DNA from: Caulobacter segnis
GTDB lineage: Bacteria > Pseudomonadota > Alphaproteobacteria > Caulobacterales > Caulobacteraceae
Length of the DNA: 64,000 nt
Reading direction: 5' to 3'
Assembly: GCF_019931575.1 (NCBI RefSeq)
Contig: NZ_CP082923.1
Coordinates: 1,550,001 to 1,614,000, forward strand
In this document: one piece after another, positions 1 through 8,357 of the stretch
How the letters are laid out: the number at the start of each line of letters is the position of its first letter
Position numbering within the stretch: the first letter of the stretch is position 1
Position numbers and translations under genes: made by a program
The notes under the pieces: model-generated
Seen by the model: only the letters and a program-made list of their open reading frames with translations
The model's database searches: none
Told to the model about the DNA's origin: nothing

Positions 1-585
1 GGCGACCTCGGTCGGGCCGTAATATTCGCCCTTGGCGAACTGGACGTCCTTGGGGATGTCGATCAGCACCGGACCCGGACGGCCGGTGGTGGCGATCTTG
101 AAGGCCTCGTGGATGATCTGGGGCAGGTCGCGGACGTCTTTGACCAGGTAGTTGTGCTTTGTGCACGAGCGGGTCATGCCGACTGTGTCGGCTTCCTGGA
201 AGGCGTCGGTGCCGATCAGGTGGGTGGGGACCTGGCCAGTGATGACGACCATCGGGATCGAGTCCATCAGGGCGTCCATGATGCCGGTGATGGCGTTGGT
301 CGCGCCGGGGCCCGAGGTGACCAGGACGACGCCCGGCTTGCCCGAGCTGCGGGCGTAGCCCTCGGCGGCGTGGGTCGCGCCCTGCTCGTGGCGGACCAGG
401 ATGTGCTGCAGGCGCGGCTCGTGGAACAGCGCGTCGTAGATCGGCAGGACCGCGCCGCCCGGATAGCCGAACAGGACCTCGACGCCCTGATCCACGAGGC
501 CGCGAACCACGATCTCGGCGCCAGTCATGGCGCGATCTGCGGTGTCGGCGGGAGCCTTGCTCTCGATGGTCTGATGGGCGGTCAT
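1..585 (-). CDS. ilvB: Acetolactate synthase large subunit, N-terminal part (cut by window edge)
   Basis: This is the thiamine-diphosphate enzyme that makes acetolactate/acetohydroxybutyrate, the first common step of branched-chain amino-acid synthesis. The visible 195 residues are its N-terminal PYR domain: [20 protein letters not shown] near residue 15, then [15 protein letters not shown], the catalytic-glutamate segment [17 protein letters not shown], and [20 protein letters not shown]. All are diagnostic of the large subunit. The ATG at 585..583 gives a short N-terminal extension before the domain. The gene runs off the left edge, so its C-terminal half and any ilvN partner are not visible. 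A leader peptide and attenuator lie upstream (positions 641-746), so expression probably responds to charged branched-chain tRNAs. The family assignment is secure; which AHAS isozyme it is rests on the attenuator, which matches the ilvBN type known from C. crescentus. Confidence 0.95.
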   Translation of the reverse strand, partial: MTAHQTIESKAPADTADRAMTGAEIVVRGLVDQGVEVLFGYPGGAVLPIYDALFHEPRLQHILVRHEQGATHAAEGYARSSGKPGVVLVTSGPGATNAITGIMDALMDSIPMVVITGQVPTHLIGTDAFQEADTVGMTRSCTKHNYLVKDVRDLPQIIHEAFKIATTGRPGPVLIDIPKDVQFAKGEYYGPTEVA

Positions 586-640
586 GGGACGGATCCGATG
601 GGGAAGGGGCGGGAAGCGGGAAAAGGTGAAGCTGGAAAAG

Positions 641-663
641 AAAAAAGGTCCCGAAGGACCTTT
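641..663 (-). terminator. Attenuator terminator ahead of ilvB
   Basis: Read on the minus strand there is a perfect 8-bp stem AAAGGTCC / GGACCTTT closed by a TTCG tetraloop and followed by further T residues, the standard intrinsic-terminator layout. It sits between the leader peptide (ends 699) and the ilvB start (585). The 5' arm AAGGTC (662..657) can alternatively pair with GACCTT (700..695), which overlaps the leader stop codon, so terminator and antiterminator would be mutually exclusive. A further small hairpin GTGAC/GTCAC spans 686-702. The structure is seen directly; the attenuation mechanism is inferred and agrees with published work on C. crescentus ilvBN. Confidence 0.85.
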
Positions 664-698
664 GCGCGCGCGACCGAACTACGTCGTGACTTCTAAGG

Positions 699-746
699 TC
701 ACGCCGCGGACGGCCGCTCCATAAGTACGATCATGGTTTTGCGCAC
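699..746 (-). CDS. ilvB leader peptide (15 aa)
   Basis: A GTG-initiated frame encodes MRKTMIVLMERPSAA and stops at 701..699. A GGAG Shine-Dalgarno lies 8 nt before the GTG; an internal ATG (734) has no such site at good spacing. Consecutive Ile-Val-Leu codons (ATC GTA CTT, 731..723) are exactly the three end products of the pathway that ilvB begins, so ribosome stalling there would be the sensing step. The stop codon overlaps the sequence able to act as antiterminator strand, so a ribosome that finishes translation would let the downstream terminator form. This is a classical leader peptide, too short for ordinary gene calling. Confidence 0.8.
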   Translation of the reverse strand: MRKTMIVLMERPSAA

Positions 747-795
747 GAGTCTTGCTCCAAAGCTACGGAACGGGTCATGACATGCGCCAGTCGGA

Positions 796-802
796 GCGTC
801 AA
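796..802 (-). promoter_or_regulatory. Candidate sigma-73 -35 element for the ilvB leader transcript
   Basis: The minus strand reads TTGACGC, an exact match to the Caulobacter housekeeping -35 consensus TTGACGS, about 50 nt upstream of the leader start. I cannot identify a convincing -10 element at the expected distance, so this is only a candidate. Confidence 0.35.
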
Positions 803-920
803 GGCGCGCTTTGCCGCAAGGATGTGCCTTTTCTAGACGGTGTGACCTTACCGGACTTTCACGTGACAGGGGCAGGTTTTCCCTCTCACGGTCGCGCTCC
901 CGCAATCGAGGAGCGTCTCA

Positions 921-1988
921 GTGTTCGGACGGCGTGAATTTCTGGCCGGCGCGGCCGCGTTCGGTCTGGCCGAAAAGGCGTCTGGGGCCGTGCTGTCGGG
1001 CGGCGCGGCGGACCAGGCGGTCGACGCCTTCCTCAAGATCCAGCCGTTCCAGGGCGTGGTGCTGATCGGCAGAGCCGGCAAGCCGATCTATTCGCGCGCC
1101 GTCGGATCCGCCGACATCGAGGTCGGGAAGCCCGTGACCCTGACCACGCCCTATGTGATCGCCTCGATCTCCAAATGGCTGACCTCGACCGCGCTGCTGA
1201 AGCTGGTCGAGGCGGGCAAGCTGGACCTGGATGCGCCGATCTCGACCTGGCTGCCCGACTACCGCGCCGACACCGGAGGCAAGGTCAAGTTGCGTCACCT
1301 GATGACCAACATCAGCGGCGTGCCGAACGGCTTCTCGACCTGGACCAAGGCCAATCCGGACCCCGACCTCTTCAAGAAGGCCTTCACGACCGCCGAGGCG
1401 GTGAAGCTGTGGTGCTCGGGCGACCTGGCCTTCGAGCCGGGGACGAAATTCGACTACGCGATGACCAACTGGATCATCGTCACCGCGATCGTCGAGACGG
1501 TGACGGGCAAGTCTTACGCCCAGGCGATGACCGACCTCCTGATCGGACCCCTGGGCCTTTCGCGCACCACGCCGAGCGACCCGCCGGACATCGCGATCTC
1601 TTACCGGACGCTGGAGCCGCTGGTCCGACAGTCCAATGACCGTTTCCCGTTCATGGCCGCCAGTGGCGGTTACGTCAGCACGGCGGGCGACTTGTTGAAG
1701 GCGGCGCACGCCGTGTTCGACGGCGGGTTCCTGGCTCCGGCCAGCAAGAAGGCGCTGCTGACGGTGGGCTGGCCGGACCAGGACTACGCCCTGGGCGGCC
1801 GGGTGAAGAGCCTGTTCGCCGACGGCCTGCCGCGCGTCTTCGCCTGGGAGACGGGCAGGGCGGCCGGCTATCGCTCGGTGCTGGGCCATCGCTTTGACGA
1901 CCAGACCACCGTCGTGCTGCTGAACAATACGAGCATCACCCAGAAGGCGATGGACGAGTTCGCCTACAGCCTGTTCGGGACGGTCTAG
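921..1988 (+). CDS. Secreted beta-lactamase-family serine hydrolase
   Basis: A 355-residue protein of the class C beta-lactamase/esterase superfamily. It begins with a Tat-like signal (RREFLAGAAAFGLA, residues 4-17), so it is probably exported. The catalytic SxxK motif is S82-I-S-K85, inside YVIASISKWLTSTALL. The usual YxN motif aligns to FDYAMTNW near residue 179 and reads Y-A-M, so the canonical Asn is replaced; an Asn follows two residues later. A GAGGAG Shine-Dalgarno 7 nt upstream supports the GTG start. It faces away from ilvB, and its terminus nearly abuts the convergent CinA-like gene. The substrate (ester, D-amino peptide, or none) cannot be told from sequence. Confidence 0.8.
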   Translation: MFGRREFLAGAAAFGLAEKASGAVLSGGAADQAVDAFLKIQPFQGVVLIGRAGKPIYSRAVGSADIEVGKPVTLTTPYVIASISKWLTSTALLKLVEAGKLDLDAPISTWLPDYRADTGGKVKLRHLMTNISGVPNGFSTWTKANPDPDLFKKAFTTAEAVKLWCSGDLAFEPGTKFDYAMTNWIIVTAIVETVTGKSYAQAMTDLLIGPLGLSRTTPSDPPDIAISYRTLEPLVRQSNDRFPFMAASGGYVSTAGDLLKAAHAVFDGGFLAPASKKALLTVGWPDQDYALGGRVKSLFADGLPRVFAWETGRAAGYRSVLGHRFDDQTTVVLLNNTSITQKAMDEFAYSLFGTV

Positions 1989-2482
1989 GCGTCCGGCTGG
2001 GCTTCCAGCGTCCGCGCCAGTTGCTCCAGCGCGAAGGCGGCGAAGGCCTGCATGTTGGCGGGGCGCTGATCGCTGCCGGTCTCCAGAGTGGCGCTGACCG
2101 AGACCTCTTCACCGACCACGGCCGAGCAGCAATGGCCGGGCGCGTCGCCATAGCGGTTGCCGTCGGGGCCGGCCGCGCCGGTTTCCGACAGCGCCCAGCT
2201 GGCCTTCAGGTTCTTGCGGGCCACACGGGCCAGCATCACCGCATAGGGCTCGCTGGCCGAGCGCAGGCCGTCCATGGCCTTTTGCGGGATGTCCATCAGG
2301 GTCAGGCGCGCCCGGGCCGTGTAGACGACGGCCCCGCCGACATAGAACTTCGACGCCCCGGGCACGGCCAGCAGGGCCGCCGAGATCAGGCCGCCGGCCG
2401 AGGACTCGGCGATGGCCACGGTCTCACCCCGAGCGATCAGGCGCTGGGCGACGCGTTCGGCGAGGGCGTGGAGGTCGGGCAT
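1985..2482 (-). CDS. CinA-family nicotinamide-nucleotide amidohydrolase (PncC-like)
   Basis: A 165-residue stand-alone CinA C-terminal domain. The conserved segment VAIAESSAGGLISAALLAVPGASKFYVGGAVVYT (about residues 20-52) and SETGAAGPDGNRYGDAPGHC (about 100-120) are typical of the family that deamidates nicotinamide mononucleotide in NAD salvage. The ATG at 2482 is preferred over an upstream in-frame start because an AAGGAAG Shine-Dalgarno precedes it. It lacks the N-terminal MoaB/CinA domain found in full-length CinA. Its stop overlaps the end of the convergent hydrolase gene by 4 bp. It acts in the cytoplasm. Confidence 0.85.
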   Translation of the reverse strand: MPDLHALAERVAQRLIARGETVAIAESSAGGLISAALLAVPGASKFYVGGAVVYTARARLTLMDIPQKAMDGLRSASEPYAVMLARVARKNLKASWALSETGAAGPDGNRYGDAPGHCCSAVVGEEVSVSATLETGSDQRPANMQAFAAFALEQLARTLEAQPDA

Positions 2483-2568
2483 CGGGGCTTCCTTCGGGCT
2501 GGTCGGCCCTCTCCATAGGGGCAAGTCGCGAGCCTGCAAACACAGGCTATCGCCAAGATTGAGCCGGT

Positions 2569-3141
2569 GTGCTCACCATGGCCAAGCTCAACCTGGAGAT
2601 CGTCGTGCTCGTCCAAGCCGCCCCACCACCCGCGACTCCTCCCGCCGCGACCGCGCCGGCGCCCGCCGCGCCCCAGCCTCCGCAGCTGCAACGGCTGGCG
2701 CCGGTCGCGCAGAAGGCCAAGCCGCTGACTCTGGCCAAGGGCGGCAAGACCGAGAGCGCGGTCGTGCGCTACCAGATCTTCCTGCGCACCATCGCCAAGC
2801 CGGGCGCGGTTCCGGCGGCGCCCGAAGGCGTGACGGTGTCGGCCATTCCCTGTGCCTGGACCGTCGAGTCCTATCTGCAGCGCGATCTCTGCTTCTATTC
2901 GATCACCGGCCTGCTCGGCTGCGAGGAGGGCGCCACCAAGCCACTAATGGCCGTGGAAAACGGCCAGGCCGATTTGCCGGCCGGGACGGCCTGCGAGGTC
3001 TTCGCCAAGCCCGTGACCGCCGCCGAGGACCGGGTGATCGCGACCCTGGACCGCATCAAGGACCAGATGTTCGACGAGGACTATCAGCTGGCCGTCAAGC
3101 CGCGGCTGGTCCGCGGCGGGGCGACCGTCACGGAGCGCTGA
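2569..3141 (+). CDS. Hypothetical protein with Pro/Ala-rich N-terminus
   Basis: I do not recognise this family. The protein has a short hydrophobic start (LEIVVLVQA), a Pro/Ala-rich linker over about residues 18-45, then a compact domain with cysteines in [23 protein letters not shown] and GTACEVF; paired cysteines and the leader suggest a periplasmic or surface-exposed protein. An in-frame stop at 2560 limits the start to the GTG at 2569 or the ATG at 2578; the hydrophobic segment contains a Glu and is a poor signal peptide, so a later start is possible. The 3' end overlaps the end of the convergent miaA gene by 14 bp. Codon use resembles that of its neighbours. Confidence 0.6.
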   Translation: MLTMAKLNLEIVVLVQAAPPPATPPAATAPAPAAPQPPQLQRLAPVAQKAKPLTLAKGGKTESAVVRYQIFLRTIAKPGAVPAAPEGVTVSAIPCAWTVESYLQRDLCFYSITGLLGCEEGATKPLMAVENGQADLPAGTACEVFAKPVTAAEDRVIATLDRIKDQMFDEDYQLAVKPRLVRGGATVTER

Positions 3142-4036
3142 CCGCTCCTCCCGGTGTCCTGGCCCAATCGGGCGTCTGGTTCCGGAACCAGGTCAGCTGG
3201 CGCTTGGCGTAGCGGCGGGTCTCCTGCCGCGCGGCGTCCAGGGCCTGCTCCAGCGTGGTCTCGCCGCGCAGATGGGCGGCGAACTCGCGGTAGCCGACCG
3301 CCTTGAGGGCGGGCAGGGAAGGATCCAGGCCCCGCGCCTCCATGGCCCGCACCTCGTCCAGGGCGCCTTGCTCGACCATCACGGCCAGGCGCGCGTCGCA
3401 GCGGGCATAGAGCTCGGCGCGCGGCGGATCCAGGATGACGCCTTTCCAGCTGCCGGGCGCCAGGGCCGGCTTGGTGTCGGTCTGCCAGGCGGTCAGCGAC
3501 TTGCCGGTGGCGACGGCCACGGCATGGGCGCGGACCAGGCGCTGGCGGTCGCCGGTCTCGATCCGCGCCTCGGCCTCCGGGTCGAGGGGCTTGAGGATCT
3601 CGCGGAAGTCCTCCTCGCCCCGGGCGGCGTACAGCAGGCCGGAGATCTCGCGCTGGGTTTCGGGCACGGGCGGCACGTCGGCCAGGCCGTGGGTCAGGGC
3701 GCGGAAATAGAGGCCCGTGCCGCCGACCACGATGGCGGGATTGCCGCGCGCCTCGATCTCGGCCAGGGCCTTGGTCGCCGCCTCGAGCCAGCGGCCGACC
3801 GACCAGGCGACGGCGGCGTCGACCACCTCGAACAGATGATGCGGGGCGCGAGCGGCTTCCTCGGGCGAGGGCCCGGCGGTCAGCACGCGCAGACCCGCAT
3901 AGATCTGCATGGAGTCGGCGTTGACGATCTCGCCGCCGATCCGCTCGGCCAAATCCAGGGCGTAGGCGGACTTGCCGCTTGCGGTCGGGCCCGCGATCAG
4001 CCAGATGCGGGGCGCGATGTCCGAACTCTCCGTCAT
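3128..4036 (-). CDS. miaA: tRNA dimethylallyltransferase
   Basis: MiaA transfers a dimethylallyl group to the N6 of A37 in tRNAs that read UNN codons. The P-loop [17 protein letters not shown] lies near residues 14-30, followed by the conserved [22 protein letters not shown] and, near the C-terminus, [14 protein letters not shown]. All are family signatures, and the length of 302 residues is normal. The ATG at 4036 is chosen because MiaA proteins start about ten residues before the first strand; a longer frame to 4051 has no support. Its 5' end overlaps the start of the divergent serB gene by 20 bp, so each promoter must lie inside or beyond the other gene. Confidence 0.95.
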   Translation of the reverse strand: MTESSDIAPRIWLIAGPTASGKSAYALDLAERIGGEIVNADSMQIYAGLRVLTAGPSPEEAARAPHHLFEVVDAAVAWSVGRWLEAATKALAEIEARGNPAIVVGGTGLYFRALTHGLADVPPVPETQREISGLLYAARGEEDFREILKPLDPEAEARIETGDRQRLVRAHAVAVATGKSLTAWQTDTKPALAPGSWKGVILDPPRAELYARCDARLAVMVEQGALDEVRAMEARGLDPSLPALKAVGYREFAAHLRGETTLEQALDAARQETRRYAKRQLTWFRNQTPDWARTPGGAVSAP

Positions 4037-4922
4037 TCCGACTGTTCTCACCCTCGTGGGGGCTGATCCCGAAGCCTACGATGAAGCCGTGTCGCGCGTC
4101 GAAAGGCTGCTGTCTAGACGCCGCGAACACCTCGGGCCGTTAGCCTCGGATTTCCTCTTGGAAACCGCCAAGGCGCAGGTCATGGCGCGAATGACCGACA
4201 TGGCCAAGGATACAAATCTCCTCGCCGATCTGCCGGTCGACTTCGCGATTCAGCCTGTCGAGAACCGCAAGAAGCGCCTGCTGATCGCCGACATGGACTC
4301 GACGATCATCAACGTCGAGTGCCTGGACGAACTGGCCGATTTCGCCGGCGTCAAGGAACAGGTCTCGGAGATTACCGAGCGCGCCATGCGCGGCGAGCTG
4401 GCCTTCGAGGGCGCCCTGCGCGAGCGGGTGGGCATGCTGAAGGGCCTGGGCGTCGAGGCGCTGCAGTCCTGTTACGACCAGCGGGTTCGCCTGAACCCGG
4501 GCGCGGAGACCCTTGTCCGCACCATGGCCAAGCACGGCGCGCGCTGCGCCCTGGTCTCGGGCGGCTTCACCTTCTTCACCAGCCGGGTGGCGGAGGCCGC
4601 GGGCTTCCACCTGAACCGCGCCAACACCCTGATCGAGCTGGACGGGGCCCTGACCGGCCATGTGGGCGACCCAATCCTCGGCAAGGAGGCCAAGCTGGCC
4701 GCCCTCGAGGAGGAAACCGCCGCCCTGGGCCTGACGTCGGCCGACGCCCTGGCCGTGGGCGACGGCGCCAACGATCTGGCGATGATCGCGGCCGCCGGCC
4801 TGGGCGTGGCCTACCGCGCCAAGCCGATCGTGGCGGCCCAGGCCGACGCCAAGGTCGACCACACCGACCTGACGACCTTGCTCTACTTCCAGGGCTACAA
4901 GACCGAGGACTTTTATCAGTGA
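4017..4922 (+). CDS. serB: Phosphoserine phosphatase
   Basis: SerB removes phosphate from L-3-phosphoserine in the last step of serine synthesis. HAD-superfamily motifs are present in order: [10 protein letters not shown] (about residues 98-107, nucleophile Asp first), VSGGFTFF (motif II Ser), then a conserved Lys and [10 protein letters not shown] (motif III). The roughly 90-residue N-terminal regulatory region is typical of alphaproteobacterial SerB. The ATG at 4017 lacks a clear Shine-Dalgarno; an in-frame GTG about 39 nt downstream is the alternative and would remove the overlap with miaA. The downstream HAD gene overlaps its stop by 4 nt (GTGA), implying translational coupling. Confidence 0.95.
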   Translation: MSELSVIPTVLTLVGADPEAYDEAVSRVERLLSRRREHLGPLASDFLLETAKAQVMARMTDMAKDTNLLADLPVDFAIQPVENRKKRLLIADMDSTIINVECLDELADFAGVKEQVSEITERAMRGELAFEGALRERVGMLKGLGVEALQSCYDQRVRLNPGAETLVRTMAKHGARCALVSGGFTFFTSRVAEAAGFHLNRANTLIELDGALTGHVGDPILGKEAKLAALEEETAALGLTSADALAVGDGANDLAMIAAAGLGVAYRAKPIVAAQADAKVDHTDLTTLLYFQGYKTEDFYQ

Positions 4923-5584
4923 GCTTTCCCCGCCGCGTCGACGCGGTCGTCTTCGACATGGACGGCCTGCTGCTGGACACAGAGATCGTCTATCGCGCGG
5001 CGATGATCGAGGCGGGTGAGGTCTTCGGGGTCCAGTTCACGGGCGAGACCTACGCCTCGATGGTCGGCAAGACGACGCCGGAATGCGGCGTCATGCTGCG
5101 GGGCCTCTATGGCGAAGAGTTCCCGGTCCAGTCCTATTTCGAGCGGGTCTGGGCCGACGTCGAGGACCTGCTGGCGGCCGAGACCAAGCTGAAGTCCGGG
5201 GTGATCGAGATCCTCGACTATCTGGACGACCTGGGCCTGCCGCGCGGCATCGCCACCTCGAACGGCCTGCCCGCCGTCCAGCGCTATCTGGGCCGTTTCG
5301 ACCTGCTGCACCGGTTCAACGCGGTGGTCGCCCACCACGATGTGAGCAAACACAAGCCGAACCCGGATCCCTATCTGTTGGCCGCCCAGCGCATCGGCGT
5401 CGACCCGGTCCACTGCCTGGCGCTGGAGGACAGCCACCCCGGCGTCCGCGCCGCCCACGCGGCCGGCATGATGACCGTGATGGTCCCCGACATCCTCGAT
5501 CCGAACGAGGAGATGCATGAGAAGTGCATTCACATCGCCGACAGCCTGCATCACGTCATGGACCTGCTGAAGGCGTCGGTCTGA
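4919..5584 (+). CDS. HAD-family hydrolase, beta-phosphoglucomutase/phosphatase type
   Basis: A 221-residue HAD subfamily IA phosphatase. Motif I is FDMDGLLLDTE (about residues 11-21), motif II lies in IATSN, and motif III in LALEDSHPGVRAAHAAGM, the arrangement of YcjU/GS1-like phosphatases that act on small sugar phosphates or nucleotides. The GTG start overlaps the serB stop by 4 nt, which explains why no separate ribosome site is needed and suggests co-expression with serB. The substrate is unknown; a role in phosphate-metabolite repair is as likely as a link to serine synthesis. Confidence 0.88.
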   Translation: MSFPRRVDAVVFDMDGLLLDTEIVYRAAMIEAGEVFGVQFTGETYASMVGKTTPECGVMLRGLYGEEFPVQSYFERVWADVEDLLAAETKLKSGVIEILDYLDDLGLPRGIATSNGLPAVQRYLGRFDLLHRFNAVVAHHDVSKHKPNPDPYLLAAQRIGVDPVHCLALEDSHPGVRAAHAAGMMTVMVPDILDPNEEMHEKCIHIADSLHHVMDLLKASV

Positions 5585-5666
5585 TCTCCCTAAGGGCGGT
5601 CCCTGGCTTGTAAATACCGCCCGGCGCGCGGATATGAGGGCCCCCTGCAGACGAGGCCCGACTGAC

Positions 5667-6779
5667 GTGACCGGCGCAAATCCCGCTACCCTCGACGACG
5701 CCCGCGCGGTCTTGGACCGCATCGCCGACCCGGCCAGCGGGCAGGGGTTGGTCGCCGCCGGCCTGGTGCAGGGCTTGGTGGTTCGCAACGGCCGCGCCGG
5801 CTTCATGCTGGAGGTCCCGGCCAGCCGCGTAGCGTCCTACGCTTCGGTCCGCGAGGCGGCCGAGAAGGCCCTGGCGGCGCTGCCGGGGATCGAGACCGCC
5901 CAGGTCGTGCTGACCGCCCAGGCCGCCGAGGGCGCGACCCGGGTGCGCAAGGGCGCCAAGGTCACCGAGGATCCTCAGGCCCGCATGGTCCCGCCGCCGG
6001 AGGCCGAGAAGCCCGCCCACGTCCGTCACGTGATCGCCGTGGCCTCGGGCAAGGGCGGGGTGGGCAAGTCCACCGTCTCCACCAACCTGGCCGTCGCCTT
6101 CGCCAAGCAGGGCCTGCGCGTCGGCCTGCTGGACGCCGACATCTACGGTCCCTCGGCCCCCAAGATGATGGGCGTAGACGGCGACCCGCTGTTCGAGAAT
6201 GACAAGCTGCAGCCGCTGCTGGCCCATGGCGTGAAGGTGATGTCGATCGGCTTCATCGTCGACGAGGGGCGGGCGATGATCTGGCGCGGCCCGATGGCCT
6301 CGTCGGCCGTGCGCCAGCTGATCCACGACGTGGCCTGGGGCTCGGAGAGCGAACCGCTGGATGTGCTGGTCGTCGACCTGCCGCCCGGCACCGGCGACAT
6401 CCAGCTGACCCTGGTCCAGAAGCTGCGCATCGACGGCGCGGTGCTGGTGACCACGCCGCAGGAAATCGCCCTGATCGACGCCCGCCGCGCCGCGGCGATG
6501 TTCGAGAAGACCGCCACGCCGATCCTGGGCCTGATCGAGAACATGGCCTTCTTCGCCGATCCCTCGACCGGCGCGCCGATCCCGATCTTCGGCGAGGGGG
6601 GCGGCGTGGCCGAGGCCGAGCGCCTGAAGGTCCCGCTGCTGGGCCGCGTGCCGATCGAGATCGCCGTGCGCCTGGGCGGCGACCAGGGCGTCCCGGCGGT
6701 GATCTCCGAGCCCAAGGGGCAGGCGGCCGAGGTCTTCGGCGAAGCGGCCAGGATCCTGTGGAAAACGATCGGCGACTGA
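5667..6779 (+). CDS. mrp: Mrp/NBP35-family Fe-S cluster carrier ATPase
   Basis: An ApbC/Mrp protein that binds and delivers iron-sulfur clusters using a ParA/MinD-type ATPase. An N-terminal DUF59/MIP18-like domain (about residues 1-85) is followed by VASGKGGVGKSTVSTNLA, the deviant Walker A motif, then LDADIYGPSAPKMMG, VDLPPGTGDIQL and the C-terminal GLIENMAFF. In many Mrp proteins that last segment carries a CxxC motif; none is visible here (ENMAFFADPSTG), which is worth noting. The GTG at 5667 aligns with the family N-terminus; an in-frame ATG at 5634 would add 11 residues. A strong terminator follows at 6786-6813. Confidence 0.9.
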   Translation: MTGANPATLDDARAVLDRIADPASGQGLVAAGLVQGLVVRNGRAGFMLEVPASRVASYASVREAAEKALAALPGIETAQVVLTAQAAEGATRVRKGAKVTEDPQARMVPPPEAEKPAHVRHVIAVASGKGGVGKSTVSTNLAVAFAKQGLRVGLLDADIYGPSAPKMMGVDGDPLFENDKLQPLLAHGVKVMSIGFIVDEGRAMIWRGPMASSAVRQLIHDVAWGSESEPLDVLVVDLPPGTGDIQLTLVQKLRIDGAVLVTTPQEIALIDARRAAAMFEKTATPILGLIENMAFFADPSTGAPIPIFGEGGGVAEAERLKVPLLGRVPIEIAVRLGGDQGVPAVISEPKGQAAEVFGEAARILWKTIGD

Positions 6780-6785
6780 CGAAAA

Positions 6786-6813
6786 AGCCCGCCCGGATCG
6801 CTCCGGGCGGGCT
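6786..6813. terminator. Bidirectional intrinsic terminator after mrp
   Basis: A perfect 12-bp stem AGCCCGCCCGGA / TCCGGGCGGGCT with a TCGC loop is flanked by A residues on the left and T-rich sequence on the right. It can end transcripts from mrp (+) and from the convergent FadL-type gene (-). Confidence 0.85.
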
Positions 6814-6837
6814 TCTCGTTTCAGCGATGCGTCAGCC

Positions 6838-8127
6838 TTAGAAGCTGAAGCGGGCGCCCGTCGACAGCACGACGGCCGAGCCGGTCACGTCGCCGTTCAG
6901 GCGAACGACCGAGCTGGTCGCGGTCGTGTCGGTGCGGGCGATCTTGGTGTCGTCGAAGCTGATGTAGTTGATCGCCGCGTCCAGCTTGATGTTGTCCGTC
7001 GCGGCCCAGGTGGCGCCGGCGGCGTACATCATGCGGTCGCCGTCCGGCACGCGGGCGGTGCGGCCGACGTCCGGCGTCGGGGTCGGGTCGTACTGGACGC
7101 CGGCGCGCAGGGTCAGGCGCGGCGAGGCCTGGTAGTCGACGCCGACGGCGTAGGTCGTCACGTCCTTATAGTCCTGGACGCTGGTCGACGAGCCGCCCGG
7201 GAAGGTGACGCGGATGGCGTCGAACTCGCCCCAGCCCACGCGGCTGATCGAACCGTTCAGGGTCCACTGGTCGTTCACCGCCCAGCGGGCGCCGAAGTTG
7301 GCGATCCAGGGCAGGGTAATCTTGGCCTGGCCGTCGACCGTGAAGTTGTTGGCGGCGGGGATCGGGGCCAGCAGGCCGGCGACCTTCACGGTGCCGTCCA
7401 GCTTCTGGTCGATCTTGCTGCGATAGCTGGCGCCGATCGTCAGGCTCTTGGATGGGTGGATCTGGGCGCCGACCGTGTAGCCGTAGGCCCAGCCGTCGCC
7501 CTTCAGCGACTGCGAACCGTCGGGCTGCAGCGGCGAGATGTTGGGCAGGGCGTTGGTCAGCTCGGCGTCGGCGTAGAGGGCGGTGACGCCCACACCCAGG
7601 TCGATCATGTCGTTGACGCGGTAAGCGACGACGCCGTCGACATTGACCGTGCGCAGCTGCGACTTCAGCGCGTCGTAACGGGTCCAGCTGTTGGCGTTGT
7701 ATTCGGTGGTGAAGTTGTACGGCGCGGCGACCGAGACGCCCAGCGACAGCCTGTCGTTGACGCGGAACGCCACGCCGGCGTTCGGCACGACGCCGTCATT
7801 GATCGGGTCGAAGGCGGTGTTGTCGCCGCCGATCGCCGTGGTCACCGGGACCGGACGGGTGATGGTCGAGCCGTTGTTGACGACCTTGGAGTCCACCTGG
7901 ATCAGGTTCAGGCCGAAATAGCCTTCGCTTTTCTCGATGCCGGCGATCGAGGCGGGGTTCCACCACAGGCTGCCGACGCCCTTGTCGGCGACTTCGCCGG
8001 AATAGGCGCGACCGGTGCCGCGCACCGACTGTTCCTGCAGGTAGAAGGCCGAAGCGGAGGCCTGGGAAGCGGCGGCGAGGGCCAGCAGAGCGACGCCGGC
8101 GGCGAGGCTGGTACGCGAGAGAGACAT
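6838..8127 (-). CDS. FadL/OmpP1/TodX-family outer-membrane channel
   Basis: A 429-residue outer-membrane transport protein for hydrophobic compounds such as long-chain fatty acids. It has a signal peptide (SLAAGVALLALAAASQASASA), then SAFYLQEQSVRGTGRAYSGEVADKG and LWWNPAS, the conserved N-terminal hatch signature of FadL proteins. It ends in ARFSF with the terminal Phe recognised by the Bam machinery. The ATG at 8127 directly begins the signal peptide; the longer upstream frame is not used. Alternating beta strands fill the body. The downstream SDR gene on the same strand and its own terminator suggest independent transcription. The ligand is inferred from family only. Confidence 0.92.
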   Translation of the reverse strand: MSLSRTSLAAGVALLALAAASQASASAFYLQEQSVRGTGRAYSGEVADKGVGSLWWNPASIAGIEKSEGYFGLNLIQVDSKVVNNGSTITRPVPVTTAIGGDNTAFDPINDGVVPNAGVAFRVNDRLSLGVSVAAPYNFTTEYNANSWTRYDALKSQLRTVNVDGVVAYRVNDMIDLGVGVTALYADAELTNALPNISPLQPDGSQSLKGDGWAYGYTVGAQIHPSKSLTIGASYRSKIDQKLDGTVKVAGLLAPIPAANNFTVDGQAKITLPWIANFGARWAVNDQWTLNGSISRVGWGEFDAIRVTFPGGSSTSVQDYKDVTTYAVGVDYQASPRLTLRAGVQYDPTPTPDVGRTARVPDGDRMMYAAGATWAATDNIKLDAAINYISFDDTKIARTDTTATSSVVRLNGDVTGSAVVLSTGARFSF

Positions 8128-8272
8128 GTGACTACGACCTTCTGGGGGACGGAGAGGCGGGTCGAACGCCCGTTCGGGCGCTCGAGAAGCGCCGCGTTTA
8201 ACGCATCTGTTCAAAGAGCGTTGCTATAAATTGTCCAGAACGTGAATTTTGTCAGTTCTGTTAAAGAAACGG

Positions 8273-8291
8273 GGGCGCAAGGCCCCCGTAT
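8273..8291 (-). terminator. Intrinsic terminator after the SDR gene
   Basis: A 7-bp GC stem CGGGGGC / GCCCCCG with a five-base loop is followed on the minus strand by TTTCTTT. It lies 66 bp beyond the stop of the SDR gene and separates it from the FadL-type gene. Confidence 0.75.
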
Positions 8292-8357
8292 CAATCGCTG
8301 TTATGTCAAATACTGGCCGAACGTAGGTATTCGAGTCGATCTGTTCTTTCCCTAGCG

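Noticed and set aside
775-786. TCATGA palindrome upstream of the ilvB leader as a regulator site
   Set aside because: It is only 6 bp, common by chance, and does not match the LacI-type operator spacing seen at zwf.
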